Shown here piece after piece: positions 55,771 through 63,959 of a DNA stretch of 64,000 bases. The first letter of the stretch is position 1, and every line of letters begins with the position of its first letter. Source of the stretch: Pseudomonas sp. GM80 (lineage in GTDB: Bacteria; Pseudomonadota; Gammaproteobacteria; Pseudomonadales; Pseudomonadaceae); contig NZ_AKJD01000043.1 in NCBI RefSeq assembly GCF_000282515.1, forward strand, positions 118,167-182,166, read 5' to 3'. The notes below the pieces were generated by a model, which did not search any database, was not told where the DNA came from, and saw only the letters and a list, made by a program, of their open reading frames with translations. The translations under genes and the position numbers were made by a program.

Positions 55771-56682
55771 GTGACGATTTCCGTGAAACTCATCATTGCT
55801 GCTATTTATGTCATTTCCATTGCATACGTTCATCTTCGTGGCCGTGTGCGCCACAAACTCGGCCGGCAATTGAGCGATCACTCGACGTTTCTGGCGCCGA
55901 TCAACTGCTTTCTGTACCTGTTCTCGAAAAAGCCGAACAAACCTTACCTCGACCCGGCTGACTTTCCTGATTTGAGCCCGTTGCAGGCACATTGGCAGGA
56001 GATCCGCGAAGAAGGCCAGAATTTGTTGCGTGCCGGGGAGATCAAACGCTCCAACCAATACGACGATGTCGGTTTCAATTCGTTTTTTAAAACGGGTTGG
56101 AAGCGCTTCTACCTGAAGTGGTACGGCGACAGCCATCCGTCGGCGATGAAACTGTGCCCGCGCACCACTGAACTGGTGCAAAGCATCGGCTCGATCAAAG
56201 CGGCGATGTTCGCCGAATTGCCGCCGGGTTCGAAACTGGTTCGTCACCGTGACCCATACGCCGGTTCCTACCGGTATCACCTGGGTCTGGAAACGCCGAA
56301 CGATGAAGGCTGCTACATCAATGTCGACGGTGAGAACTATCACTGGCGCGACGGTGAAGCGGTGATGTTTGACGAGACGTTTATCCATTACGCGGAAAAC
56401 ACCACCGACAAGAACCGGATCATCCTTTTCTGCGATATTGAACGTCCGATGAAGTACCGCTGGGCGGCGGCGTTTAACGCCTGGTTCAGCCGCACCGTGA
56501 TGTCAGCGGCTGGTGCGCCGAACGATGCCGGGGACCGTACCGGCGGCATTAACCGCTTGTTTACCAAGATCTACAAAATTCGTCTGCGTGGCAAAGAGCT
56601 GAAAAAGCGCAATCGCAAGCTGTACTACATGGAAAAGTGGGCGATTTTCGGTAGCTTGCTGGCGATCTTCATTCTTATCTGA
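55771..56682 (+). CDS. lpxO: Lipid A hydroxylase LpxO (Asp/Asn beta-hydroxylase family)
   Basis: 303 residues. Hydrophobic helix at the N-terminus (KLIIAAIYVISIAYVHL) and another at the C-terminus (WAIFGSLLAIFILI) anchor the protein in the inner membrane. The Fe(II)/2-oxoglutarate dioxygenase core has HRDPYAGSYRYHLGL (His-x-Asp), FIHYAENTTDKNR (second His and the 2-oxoglutarate Arg). It adds a 2-hydroxyl to the secondary acyl chain of lipid A. The start GTG 55771 is tentative; GTG 55783 is possible. Confidence 0.88.
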   Translation: MTISVKLIIAAIYVISIAYVHLRGRVRHKLGRQLSDHSTFLAPINCFLYLFSKKPNKPYLDPADFPDLSPLQAHWQEIREEGQNLLRAGEIKRSNQYDDVGFNSFFKTGWKRFYLKWYGDSHPSAMKLCPRTTELVQSIGSIKAAMFAELPPGSKLVRHRDPYAGSYRYHLGLETPNDEGCYINVDGENYHWRDGEAVMFDETFIHYAENTTDKNRIILFCDIERPMKYRWAAAFNAWFSRTVMSAAGAPNDAGDRTGGINRLFTKIYKIRLRGKELKKRNRKLYYMEKWAIFGSLLAIFILI

Positions 56683-56707
56683 TTCCTCGACCTGATGTGA
56701 AGATCAT

Positions 56708-56849
56708 GATCAAAAGATCGCAGCGTGCCGCAGCTCCTACAGGATCGTTCAAGGCATCTGTAGGAGCTGACGAGTGAAACGAGGCTGCGATCTTTTGATC
56801 TGTTGTTAAGATCAGAATCAACAGATCGCAGCGTGCCGCAGCACCTACA
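56708..56849. repeat. REP cluster, three half-elements
   Basis: gatcaaaagatcgcagc at 56708-56724 pairs with its complement at 56784-56800. A third half-element (tcagaatcaacagatcgcagcg) lies at 56812-56833. It fills the gap between the convergent lpxO and ku genes. Confidence 0.8.
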
Positions 56850-56878
56850 TTGAACATCACTTTTGCACAGACAAGCTG

Positions 56879-57733
56879 TCAGCTACCTGACGCTTTCTTC
56901 GTTCTCTTCGCCGGAGCCGCCTTGGCCTTTGGCTTCGCCGCCGCTTTCCCGCCCAGGCTGCGTTTGAGCAGTTCGGTCAAATCGATGACATCAGCCGATT
57001 TGCGCTCTTCCTCGCCACCCACCGTTTCGACATCCTCGATCTTGCCTTCATGGGCCTTTTTCTCCACCAGCGCCATAATCTTGTCTTCAAACTCGTCGTT
57101 GTAATCTTCGGGTTTCCAGTCGCCGCTCATGTCCTGCACCAGACGTTTGGCCATGTCCAGTTCACCCTTGGCCAACTGTGGCTTGGTCACTTCAGTGCCT
57201 AAATCCAGCTCATCCAGGCCGCGAACTTCCTGTGGCCAGCGCAGCTTCACCAGCACCAGCGCCGACTCCAGCGGCATCAACGCCGCCAGATACTGCCGGG
57301 TATGCAGCACCACGCGGGCGAGGGCGACCTTGTTGGTTTTGCTCAATGTTTCGCGCAACAGTGCGTAAACCTTGCCGCCGCGCTTGTCGGGCGCCAGGTA
57401 ATACGGCGTGTCGATGTTTTGCAGGGGGATCTGATCGGCGTCGACAAAGGAAAAGATGTCGATGGTCTGCGTTGAAACAGGGTGTGCCGAGCGAATTTCC
57501 TCTTCGCTGAGCACCACATAGCGACCCTTCTCGTACGCCACACCTTTGACGATGTGCTCTTTGGTGACCTCCTTGCCGGTCACCTTGTTCACGCGTTTAT
57601 AGCCCACCGGGTCCATGCTGCGGCTGTCGAGCCAATCGAAATCCACGCCATGGGACGACGTTGCCGACACCAGTGCGACGGGGATGTGTACCAGTCCAAA
57701 ACTGATCGCGCCTTTCCAGATTGCCCGAGCCAT
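56879..57733 (-). CDS. ku: Non-homologous end-joining protein Ku
   Basis: 284 residues. ARAIWKGAISFGLVHIPVAL is the conserved bacterial Ku start, followed by a beta-barrel core (VVLSEEEIRSAHPVSTQTID, IPLQNIDTPYYLAPDK). The basic Ala/Lys/Pro-rich tail (KAAAKPKAKAAPAKRTKK) binds DNA and ligase. Ku dimers thread onto broken DNA ends and recruit LigD. No ligD is present in the window. Confidence 0.93.
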   Translation of the reverse strand: MARAIWKGAISFGLVHIPVALVSATSSHGVDFDWLDSRSMDPVGYKRVNKVTGKEVTKEHIVKGVAYEKGRYVVLSEEEIRSAHPVSTQTIDIFSFVDADQIPLQNIDTPYYLAPDKRGGKVYALLRETLSKTNKVALARVVLHTRQYLAALMPLESALVLVKLRWPQEVRGLDELDLGTEVTKPQLAKGELDMAKRLVQDMSGDWKPEDYNDEFEDKIMALVEKKAHEGKIEDVETVGGEEERKSADVIDLTELLKRSLGGKAAAKPKAKAAPAKRTKKASGS

Positions 57734-57923
57734 CGTGGTGTTCTCCGAGTGATGATCGGATGACCCGCCATGACGCGCGAAAGTTTCCGCTGATTGCGTT
57801 GGCTCGCGGCAGCTTGGTCAAGTCGTGTTACATGTTGTTTAACGCCTGTGACTTAACAAATCCGAACCCTGCGCGTAGCGTGGACTCGAAGGCTCCATCC
57901 CACGCGCATCGAGAGGCCGCTCC

Positions 57924-58265
57924 ATGAACCGAATTCTGCTTGTCCTCGCTGTTCTCGCCCTCGGCGCGGGTTGGGCTCAGGCGGACGTCATCCAGCCTGC
58001 TTCTGCGCAGTTGCTCGCCCAGAGTCCCACAGGTAACAGCAATAACCCCTACAACAGCCCAATTCGCCGGGCCAACCCCAACAGTATGCAAGGCACCCGG
58101 CCGAGCACGCCGCCCGTGCGCGGCCCCAATACGGTGCCCATGCCGCGCCAGCCCACCGTCGACAACCGTGGCATCGGTAATGGCCAACCGATTCGCTCGG
58201 TACCGAATACACCCCCCACCTTTATTCCCAATCCACCTTCACGGAGCAGCGACAGCAACCGATGA
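57924..58265 (+). CDS. Small secreted Pro/Asn-rich protein
   Basis: 113 residues. Signal peptide NRILLVLAVLALGAGWAQA, then a disordered Pro-, Asn- and Ser-rich mature part with no Cys. Function unknown. It lies 52 bp before the sugar dehydrogenase gene on the same strand and may be co-transcribed. Confidence 0.65.
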   Translation: MNRILLVLAVLALGAGWAQADVIQPASAQLLAQSPTGNSNNPYNSPIRRANPNSMQGTRPSTPPVRGPNTVPMPRQPTVDNRGIGNGQPIRSVPNTPPTFIPNPPSRSSDSNR

Positions 58266-58317
58266 ACGCCAGGACTGAGGTTCTGCCTGTCTTTTAAACG
58301 AACAAAAGGAATCGTGC

Positions 58318-59463
58318 ATGTTGCGTAAAACCCTTCTAGCCAGTCTCTGCGCTGGTGCGCTGATCAGTGCCCCGGCATTCGCCGCCGCCCCTAAAGAGTT
58401 GCAAAGCGAACAAGGCACCCTCGAAGTCACGACGATCACCCAAGGGCTTGAACATCCCTGGTCGCTGGCCTTTCTGCCCGATCGCCAAGGCATGCTGGTG
58501 ACGGAACGACCGGGCAACCTGCGGGTGGTCGGGGCTGACGGCAAACTGTCGGCGCCCATCAATGGCGTGCCGAAGGTCTGGGCCAAGGGGCAGGGCGGCT
58601 TGCTCGATGTGGTGCTGTCGCCGGACTTCAAGCAGGATCGTCTGATTTACCTGTCGTACGCCGAAGGTGGCGGTGCGGGTGACAAGGCCGGCACGGCGGT
58701 GGGGCGTGGGCGACTGTCGGATGACCTGACGACACTCAAGGATTTCAAGGTGATCTTCCGTCAGGAACCGAAGTTATCGGTCGGCAATCACTTCGGCTCG
58801 CGTCTGGTGTTCGACCGGGACGGCTATCTGTTCATTACTCTGGGTGAAAACAACGACCGCCCGACGGCGCAGGATCTCGACAAACTGCAAGGCAAAATCG
58901 TGCGGATCTACCCGGACGGCAAGGTGCCGGACGACAATCCCTTTGTCGGCCAGACCGGCGTACGCCCGGAAATCTGGGCCTACGGCATTCGCAACCCGCA
59001 GGGCGCAGCGCTCAATCCCTGGAACGGCACGCTCTGGGAAAACGAGCACGGCCCGCGGGGTGGCGACGAGGTGAATATCATCGAGCGCGGCAAGAACTAC
59101 GGCTGGCCACTGGCAACGCACGGCATCAACTATTCGATGCAACCGATTCCGGAAGCGCAGGGCAAAACGGCTGAAGGCACAGTTGCACCGCACCATGTGT
59201 GGGAGAAATCACCGGGCGTCTCGGGCATGGCGTTCTATGACAGCGATCGCTTCAAACCGTGGCAACACAACGCGTTTGTCGGCGCATTGGTGACGCAGGA
59301 ATTGATCCGCTTGCAGTTCGATGGCGACAAAGTGGTGCATGAGGAACGTTTGCTCGGTGAACTCAAGCAGCGGATCCGTGATGTGCGGCAGGGGCCGGAT
59401 GGCTACCTCTATGTGCTGACGGACGAGGCCAAGGGTTCGCTGTACAAAGTCGGCCTGAAATAA
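58318..59463 (+). CDS. PQQ-dependent aldose sugar dehydrogenase (Asd/YliI type)
   Basis: 381 residues with a signal peptide (cleavage after PAFA). Beta-propeller of the soluble glucose dehydrogenase family: EHPWSLAFLPD with the catalytic His, LYWGG-like positions replaced by FITLGENNDRPT, WAYGIRNPQGAALNP with the PQQ-binding Arg/Asn, ENEHGPRGGDEVNII with calcium and PQQ ligands. It should oxidise sugars in the periplasm using PQQ. Confidence 0.87.
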   Translation: MLRKTLLASLCAGALISAPAFAAAPKELQSEQGTLEVTTITQGLEHPWSLAFLPDRQGMLVTERPGNLRVVGADGKLSAPINGVPKVWAKGQGGLLDVVLSPDFKQDRLIYLSYAEGGGAGDKAGTAVGRGRLSDDLTTLKDFKVIFRQEPKLSVGNHFGSRLVFDRDGYLFITLGENNDRPTAQDLDKLQGKIVRIYPDGKVPDDNPFVGQTGVRPEIWAYGIRNPQGAALNPWNGTLWENEHGPRGGDEVNIIERGKNYGWPLATHGINYSMQPIPEAQGKTAEGTVAPHHVWEKSPGVSGMAFYDSDRFKPWQHNAFVGALVTQELIRLQFDGDKVVHEERLLGELKQRIRDVRQGPDGYLYVLTDEAKGSLYKVGLK

Positions 59464-59468
59464 CCAGC

Positions 59469-59568
59469 TCCTGTGGCGAGGGGATTTATCCGCGATTGAT
59501 TGCGCAGCAATCCCCGCTTTAGTAGGCCGCTGCGCGGCTTATCGGGGATATATCCCCTCGCCGCAGGA
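59469..59568. repeat. Inverted repeat of a second REP type
   Basis: tcctgtggcgaggggat and atcccctcgccgcagga (one mismatch) at the two ends of a 100-bp structure with internal symmetry (gccgctgcgcggc). It separates convergent genes. Confidence 0.75.
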
Positions 59569-59570
59569 TG

Positions 59571-60671
59571 CTAAGCGTTGCGTGAAAACAGTGTGACGGC
59601 AGCGCGCAACTTGCCTCGGCCAAAGCGGCACATTTTCTCGAATTCGCCATGGCTGACCGGCACATGCTGGCAGTCCATCGGCTGTCGGTGCTGGCTGTGA
59701 TCAACGTCCGGGTCATGCAGATAGACAAAATCCGCATCACAGTCGGTGACCATCACCCAGTGCGGCGATTTGGAGCGTGTCAGCCGATAGCTGCTGATCA
59801 ACACCAGCGGTTGCCCACCGGCATCAAGCATGGCCGGCAAATCCAGTGGTGCAGCGATCAGCGTCTCGACATCCGTCTCTCCTAACTGCGCGGTGAACTC
59901 CTCGTGTACCAGGCGCATGACGTCTTTTTTATGCATATCGCGTACACCGTCAAGAAACAAAGGTCCGGCCATGCTCAGTTGTAAACTCACCTGAAACCCG
60001 CGTCGCCAAGCCGCGAGCGCCAAACCCTGCGGGCTGCATCCGCCATGGCCCGAGGTCATGAACACCGTGGTTGCCTCGCGCCAGATTTGCAGCTCTTCGC
60101 GTCGCTCCAGCAAGCGCTCCGGGTGCAGCGCGCCCATGGCCATCAACAGACAGGCCGGGCCACAGGTGAAATCGGTGGTTTGCCGGTAATAGGGCACTTT
60201 GATGCTGCGCGAATCACGGTGCTGGAGAATACGTTTCTCCAACCGCAAGGCGTCGGCGTGGTCTTCGTAGTAATCGTGAACCAAAGCGAAGCGCCGGTAG
60301 CCATTGCCTTCGTACAACGCAATCGCGGCGGGGTTATCGGTACGCACCTCCAGGCGCAGATAGGCGCAATCGTGCTCCAGCGCGCAGGCCTCGATCCGTT
60401 GCAGCAATTGCTTGCCCAGCCCGGTCCCACGCGCGTCAGTGGCAATGGCTATTGAATAGAGCCGCGCCAACGATGTGCCGCGATGAAACAACACCAGCGC
60501 ATAACCGAGCAACTGGCCGTCATGCTCAGCCACCAGCAATCGCCCGTGGGCACGATTAATCATCCACTGGAAACGGCGACGGGTCAGCCTGTCCGTGGTG
60601 AAACATTGCACTTCCAATGCCAGCAGTGCGGGCAAGTCTTCAACTGATGCCGGACGAAAAACAGTACTCAT
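59571..60671 (-). CDS. GNAT acetyltransferase fused to C39-like peptidase
   Basis: 366 residues. Residues ~1-150 are a GNAT domain (ATDARGTGLGKQLL is the acetyl-CoA loop; ALYEGNGYRRF motif B). Residues ~165-366 are a C39/DUF3335 papain-like domain: FTCGPACLLMAMGAL with the Cys, SPHWVMVTD with the His, LHDPD with the Asp. ATG 60671 starts 92 bp from the divergent RimK-like gene. The set GNAT, cysteine peptidase and peptide ligase suggests processing or modification of a peptide. Confidence 0.85.
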   Translation of the reverse strand: MSTVFRPASVEDLPALLALEVQCFTTDRLTRRRFQWMINRAHGRLLVAEHDGQLLGYALVLFHRGTSLARLYSIAIATDARGTGLGKQLLQRIEACALEHDCAYLRLEVRTDNPAAIALYEGNGYRRFALVHDYYEDHADALRLEKRILQHRDSRSIKVPYYRQTTDFTCGPACLLMAMGALHPERLLERREELQIWREATTVFMTSGHGGCSPQGLALAAWRRGFQVSLQLSMAGPLFLDGVRDMHKKDVMRLVHEEFTAQLGETDVETLIAAPLDLPAMLDAGGQPLVLISSYRLTRSKSPHWVMVTDCDADFVYLHDPDVDHSQHRQPMDCQHVPVSHGEFEKMCRFGRGKLRAAVTLFSRNA

Positions 60672-60763
60672 ATGACCACCGTAAAAGTTGCGTAACGAAA
60701 CGAGACTTTCGAAAAACTTCGTGCTTAATAGAAAAGGTCTTGTTCTCCAACGGATCAATCTCT

Positions 60764-62338
60764 ATGTCAGCGGTACAGGGTCATTGGCGCGAAGTATCCG
60801 AGCAAAGTTTGCCGGCGGCAACTTATTTAAATCCAGCAGTCAGAGCCTCCAGTCGAGTGCTGATCATTGTCGAGCGCAAGGAAGATTGGGCCTCCTACTT
60901 TCCCAGCGAAGACATCATCACTGCACAGCAATACCTTGAGCAAAGCCGTGACAGCGAGGCGGGCAAGCGCGTGCAGGTGATCAACCTGTGTCGCAGCTAC
61001 AAGTACCTGGGGCACGGCTATTACTGCTCGCTGCTGGCCGAAGCGCGCGGGCACAAGGTGATTCCGTCCGTGCGCACGATCAGCGAACTGACCAAAAAGT
61101 CACTCTACGGACTGGCGCTGGATGATCTTGATAAAACCCTGGAAAAGGCCCTCAGTCATAATCTTTACAGCGATACCGAGGGCTTCACCTTGACACTTTA
61201 TTTCGGTCGAACGCATATCGAACCTTTGCAGGATCTGGCCCGACAATTATTTGAAGTGTTTCCCTGTCCGATACTGTTAGTTGAGTTTCGCCGAACTAAC
61301 GGTTGGCACATCGAAGGCATTAAGTCCGGTGCGCTGCACAAGTTGCGCGACGATCAGGAAGATCAGTTCGCCCACGCGCTCGACGGCTTCAGCCGTAAAG
61401 TCTGGCGAGTACCGCGCTCGCCACAAGTGGCGCGGTATGACCTGGCCATTCTTCACGATCCCCAGGAAGCGTTGCCGCCCTCCAACAGCAAAGCGCTGGA
61501 AAACTTCATCCGCGTCGGCAAGACCATGGGCATCGATGTCGAGTTGATCGAGCGCAAGGACTATGCGCGGCTCGCCGAGTACGACGGCTTGCTGATTCGC
61601 GAAACCACCAGCGTCGACAACCACACCTACCGTTTCGCCAAGAAAGCCGAAAGTGAGGGGCTGGTGGTCATGGACGATCCGACGTCGATTCTGCGTTGTA
61701 CCAACAAGGTCTATCTGACCGACCTGCTCAACAGCCATCAATTGGGCATGCCCGCCACCGAAATCCTCTACAAGGAGCGACCCGAGGACTTCGAACGGGT
61801 CGGTGAGCGCCTCGGGTTTCCCTTGGTACTGAAGATTCCCGATGGCTGTTTCTCGCGCGGGGTGATCAAGGTCGAAAGCCAGCAGGCGCTGCTTGAAGCG
61901 ACCGCCGAACTGTTTGAACACTCGGTGTTGTTGCTGGCTCAAGAGTTTTTCTACACCGAGTACGACTGGCGCATCGGCGTGCTCAACCGTAAGCCGATCT
62001 TCGCCTGCCAATACTTCATGTCCAAGGGACACTGGCAAATCTACAACCACAAAGCCAAGGGGCAAGACGTCAACGGCGAATGCCGCACCCTCGCTGTCCA
62101 TGAAGCCCCGCGTGCGGTGGTTGAGTTGGCGGTGAAGACGGCCAATCTGATTGGCGACGGCCTCTACGGCGTCGACCTGAAACAGGCCGGCGACAAAGTG
62201 GTAGTGATCGAGGTCAACGACAACCCGAACCTCGATGCCGGCATCGAAGACGCCTATTTGCAGGACGATCTGTATTCGCTGGTACTCGAGGAGTTTGTAC
62301 GGCGCCTGGAGTTGAAACGGCGCGGACAGGCCTGGTGA
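60764..62338 (+). CDS. RimK-family ATP-grasp ligase with N-terminal RLAN-type domain
   Basis: 524 residues. The N-terminal ~200 residues form the domain found before RimK-like ATP-grasp modules (VLIIVERKEDWASYFPSEDI, SYKYLGHGYYCSLLAEARGHK). The C-terminal ~300 residues are ATP-grasp: FPLVLKIPDGCFSRGV, DWRIGVLNRKPIFACQY, VIEVNDNPNLDAGIED (metal ligands). These enzymes form amide bonds between a carboxylate and an amino acid or amine. ATG 60764 is used since the longer frame overlaps the divergent gene. The CorA-like gene follows after 7 bp. Confidence 0.87.
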   Translation: MSAVQGHWREVSEQSLPAATYLNPAVRASSRVLIIVERKEDWASYFPSEDIITAQQYLEQSRDSEAGKRVQVINLCRSYKYLGHGYYCSLLAEARGHKVIPSVRTISELTKKSLYGLALDDLDKTLEKALSHNLYSDTEGFTLTLYFGRTHIEPLQDLARQLFEVFPCPILLVEFRRTNGWHIEGIKSGALHKLRDDQEDQFAHALDGFSRKVWRVPRSPQVARYDLAILHDPQEALPPSNSKALENFIRVGKTMGIDVELIERKDYARLAEYDGLLIRETTSVDNHTYRFAKKAESEGLVVMDDPTSILRCTNKVYLTDLLNSHQLGMPATEILYKERPEDFERVGERLGFPLVLKIPDGCFSRGVIKVESQQALLEATAELFEHSVLLLAQEFFYTEYDWRIGVLNRKPIFACQYFMSKGHWQIYNHKAKGQDVNGECRTLAVHEAPRAVVELAVKTANLIGDGLYGVDLKQAGDKVVVIEVNDNPNLDAGIEDAYLQDDLYSLVLEEFVRRLELKRRGQAW

Positions 62339-62345
62339 CGCGCCG

Positions 62346-63269
62346 ATGATCAACAGTTTTGCATTGAGCCACGGCGCTTTGCAGCGGGTCGAGCGACTGG
62401 ATGCCGAGGTGATGCTGTTCAGCAACCCCGACGCCGCCGAGCGCGAGTTGCTGCACAGTCATTTCAAAGTCGATGAACACGCACTGGCTTCGGCGCTGGA
62501 TCCCGACGAAGTGTCACGTATCGAGTTTCACCCGGATCACTTGTTCCTTATCTGGAAACGTCCGGAAAATTATTCCGGCGGCGGCAGCCTGGCCTTTGAA
62601 GTGTCGTCCTGTGGCTTGCTATTCGCGCCGGGGCAATTGCTGGTGATTGCGACCGACGACACGCCTTTGCATGGTCTCGGCACCCGCCAATCGTTAAACA
62701 CGCCGCTGGATGTTTTGCTCGACCTGCTGTTCAACAACATCCATCACTACCTCGGCCACTTGAAAGTGATCAAACTGGTCGCCCGCGAATTGCAGCAGAA
62801 ATTCAATGCGTCGATGCAGAATCAGCACCTGGTGCAGATGTTCAACCTCAGCGAAAGCCTGATCTATTACATCAACGCGCTGCACAGTAACGGCGCGGTA
62901 CTGACGCGCCTGCGCAACCACGCCGAGAAGCAGCATTTTGGCAGTGAAGCGCTGGGTTTGATTGATGACCTGATCATCGAAAACAACCAGTGTTACAAGC
63001 AGGCGGAAATCTATTCCACGGTGTTTTCCGGGCTGATCGACGCGCGTGGCAACCTGATGAACAACAGCATGAACAATCTGCTGCGCAAGCTGACGTTGAT
63101 CAACGTGGTGTTTTTGCCGCTGAACCTGATTGCGAGCATTGGCGGTATGTCGGAGTTCAGCATGATGACCGCCGGGACGCCGTGGTGGGTGTCTTATCCG
63201 GTGTTTCTGCTGGTGATGATGGTGGGGGCGGGGGGAATGTTGTTTGGGTTGCGGCGGTTGGCCAGGTGA
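62346..63269 (+). CDS. CorA-like metal ion transporter with GMS in place of GMN
   Basis: 307 residues. The N-terminal ~200 residues are the cytoplasmic funnel; two C-terminal membrane helices follow (LTLINVVFLPLNLIASI and PVFLLVMMVGAGGMLFGL). The selectivity motif normally Gly-Met-Asn at the end of helix 1 reads GMSEFSMMT. The start is 7 bp after the ATP-grasp stop, so they form one operon. The altered motif suggests a changed substrate or regulation; Zn/Mg transport cannot be told apart here. Confidence 0.8.
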   Translation: MINSFALSHGALQRVERLDAEVMLFSNPDAAERELLHSHFKVDEHALASALDPDEVSRIEFHPDHLFLIWKRPENYSGGGSLAFEVSSCGLLFAPGQLLVIATDDTPLHGLGTRQSLNTPLDVLLDLLFNNIHHYLGHLKVIKLVARELQQKFNASMQNQHLVQMFNLSESLIYYINALHSNGAVLTRLRNHAEKQHFGSEALGLIDDLIIENNQCYKQAEIYSTVFSGLIDARGNLMNNSMNNLLRKLTLINVVFLPLNLIASIGGMSEFSMMTAGTPWWVSYPVFLLVMMVGAGGMLFGLRRLAR

Positions 63270-63292
63270 TTTGTGCTGTTCCATCCACCGCC

Positions 63293-63382
63293 ATCGCTGG
63301 CAAGCCAGCTCCCACAGAAATTCGGGAGGTCACAACACCCGTGGACACCCTGAATCCTTGTGGGAGCTGGCTTGCCAGCGAT
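63293..63382. repeat. Long perfect inverted repeat (third repeat type)
   Basis: 24-bp perfect arms (63293-63316 and 63359-63382; core ctggcaagccagctccca) flank a 42-bp spacer, between convergent genes. This is a common Pseudomonas intergenic repeat and may serve as terminator. Confidence 0.88.
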
Positions 63383-63412
63383 AGCTATTTCGTAAGCTCT
63401 GCATGATTTTGA

Positions 63413-63748
63413 TCAGCCCGCTTGCGTTACGTCCACCGTTTTACGCCGCTGCTGAACCCCACGCACCACCAAATACAACAACGGCCCGATCGACACAAAT
63501 ACCGCCGTCAGCAACAGGTAGGGCAGCACCGACCAGAACGACTGTCCCCGCGATTTGGCATCCTTGACCATCCATATTCCGGCCAAGGTCGCCAGCAGAT
63601 AAAGATCAATCACCACCTGCGCGGTGTCGGGCCGCGACATCAGACTGATGCCGAAGTCGATCAGCGACTGTTCAGCCTGGAGCATCACCGACACCGTGTA
63701 ACCGGTAAAAGCGAGGAGCGCTGTGAGGGGCAGGGCGACGGACATCAT
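63413..63748 (-). CDS. Small membrane protein, DUF2834-like
   Basis: 111 residues with three hydrophobic helices: SVALPLTALLAFTGYTVSVML, VVIDLYLLATLAGIWMV, and VLPYLLLTAVFVSIGPLLYLVV. The order, the WMVKDAKSRG loop and the terminal VVRG fit DUF2834. ATG 63748 has AAGGAT upstream. Function unknown. Confidence 0.75.
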   Translation of the reverse strand: MMSVALPLTALLAFTGYTVSVMLQAEQSLIDFGISLMSRPDTAQVVIDLYLLATLAGIWMVKDAKSRGQSFWSVLPYLLLTAVFVSIGPLLYLVVRGVQQRRKTVDVTQAG

Positions 63749-63848
63749 GCATTCGATCCTTGAACGGCTGAGTGGAGTTGGCAGATTACAAGCGTATGGC
63801 AAAATTGGCCATTGACTTGCCCGCAACGCTCGCGCTAATTTCCAGCAC

Positions 63849-63914
63849 ATGAATTCCACCGTACTGCGTTGCCAGCCAAGCATTATTACCGCCATTCCTC
63901 ATTTGGCGGGCTAG
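63849..63914 (+). CDS. Candidate 21-residue leader peptide
   Basis: ATG 63849 to TAG 63914 encodes a 21-residue peptide rich in Thr, Val, Leu and Ile, including the run PSIITAIP. No strong ribosome site is visible. Its stop codon overlaps one arm of a potential antiterminator hairpin, and a terminator follows. This is the layout of an amino-acid attenuator for a gene beyond the window. Confidence 0.45.
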   Translation: MNSTVLRCQPSIITAIPHLAG

Positions 63915-63959
63915 CTCACGACTGCAGCACCCAACCCGCCCTAGAGGCGGGTTTTCATT
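63905..63959 (+). promoter_or_regulatory. Candidate transcription attenuator (terminator/antiterminator)
   Basis: The terminator arms are aacccgcc (63933-63940) and ggcgggtt (63946-63953), followed by a T-rich tail. The upstream ggcggg (63905-63910) can pair with cccgcc (63935-63940) instead, which would prevent the terminator. No complete + strand gene precedes it, so it acts on a short leader RNA. Confidence 0.55.

Noticed and set aside
61277..62425. 382-residue open frame on the - strand
   Set aside because: Antisense to the RimK-like gene, which has clear ATP-grasp motifs; no ribosome site or motif of its own.
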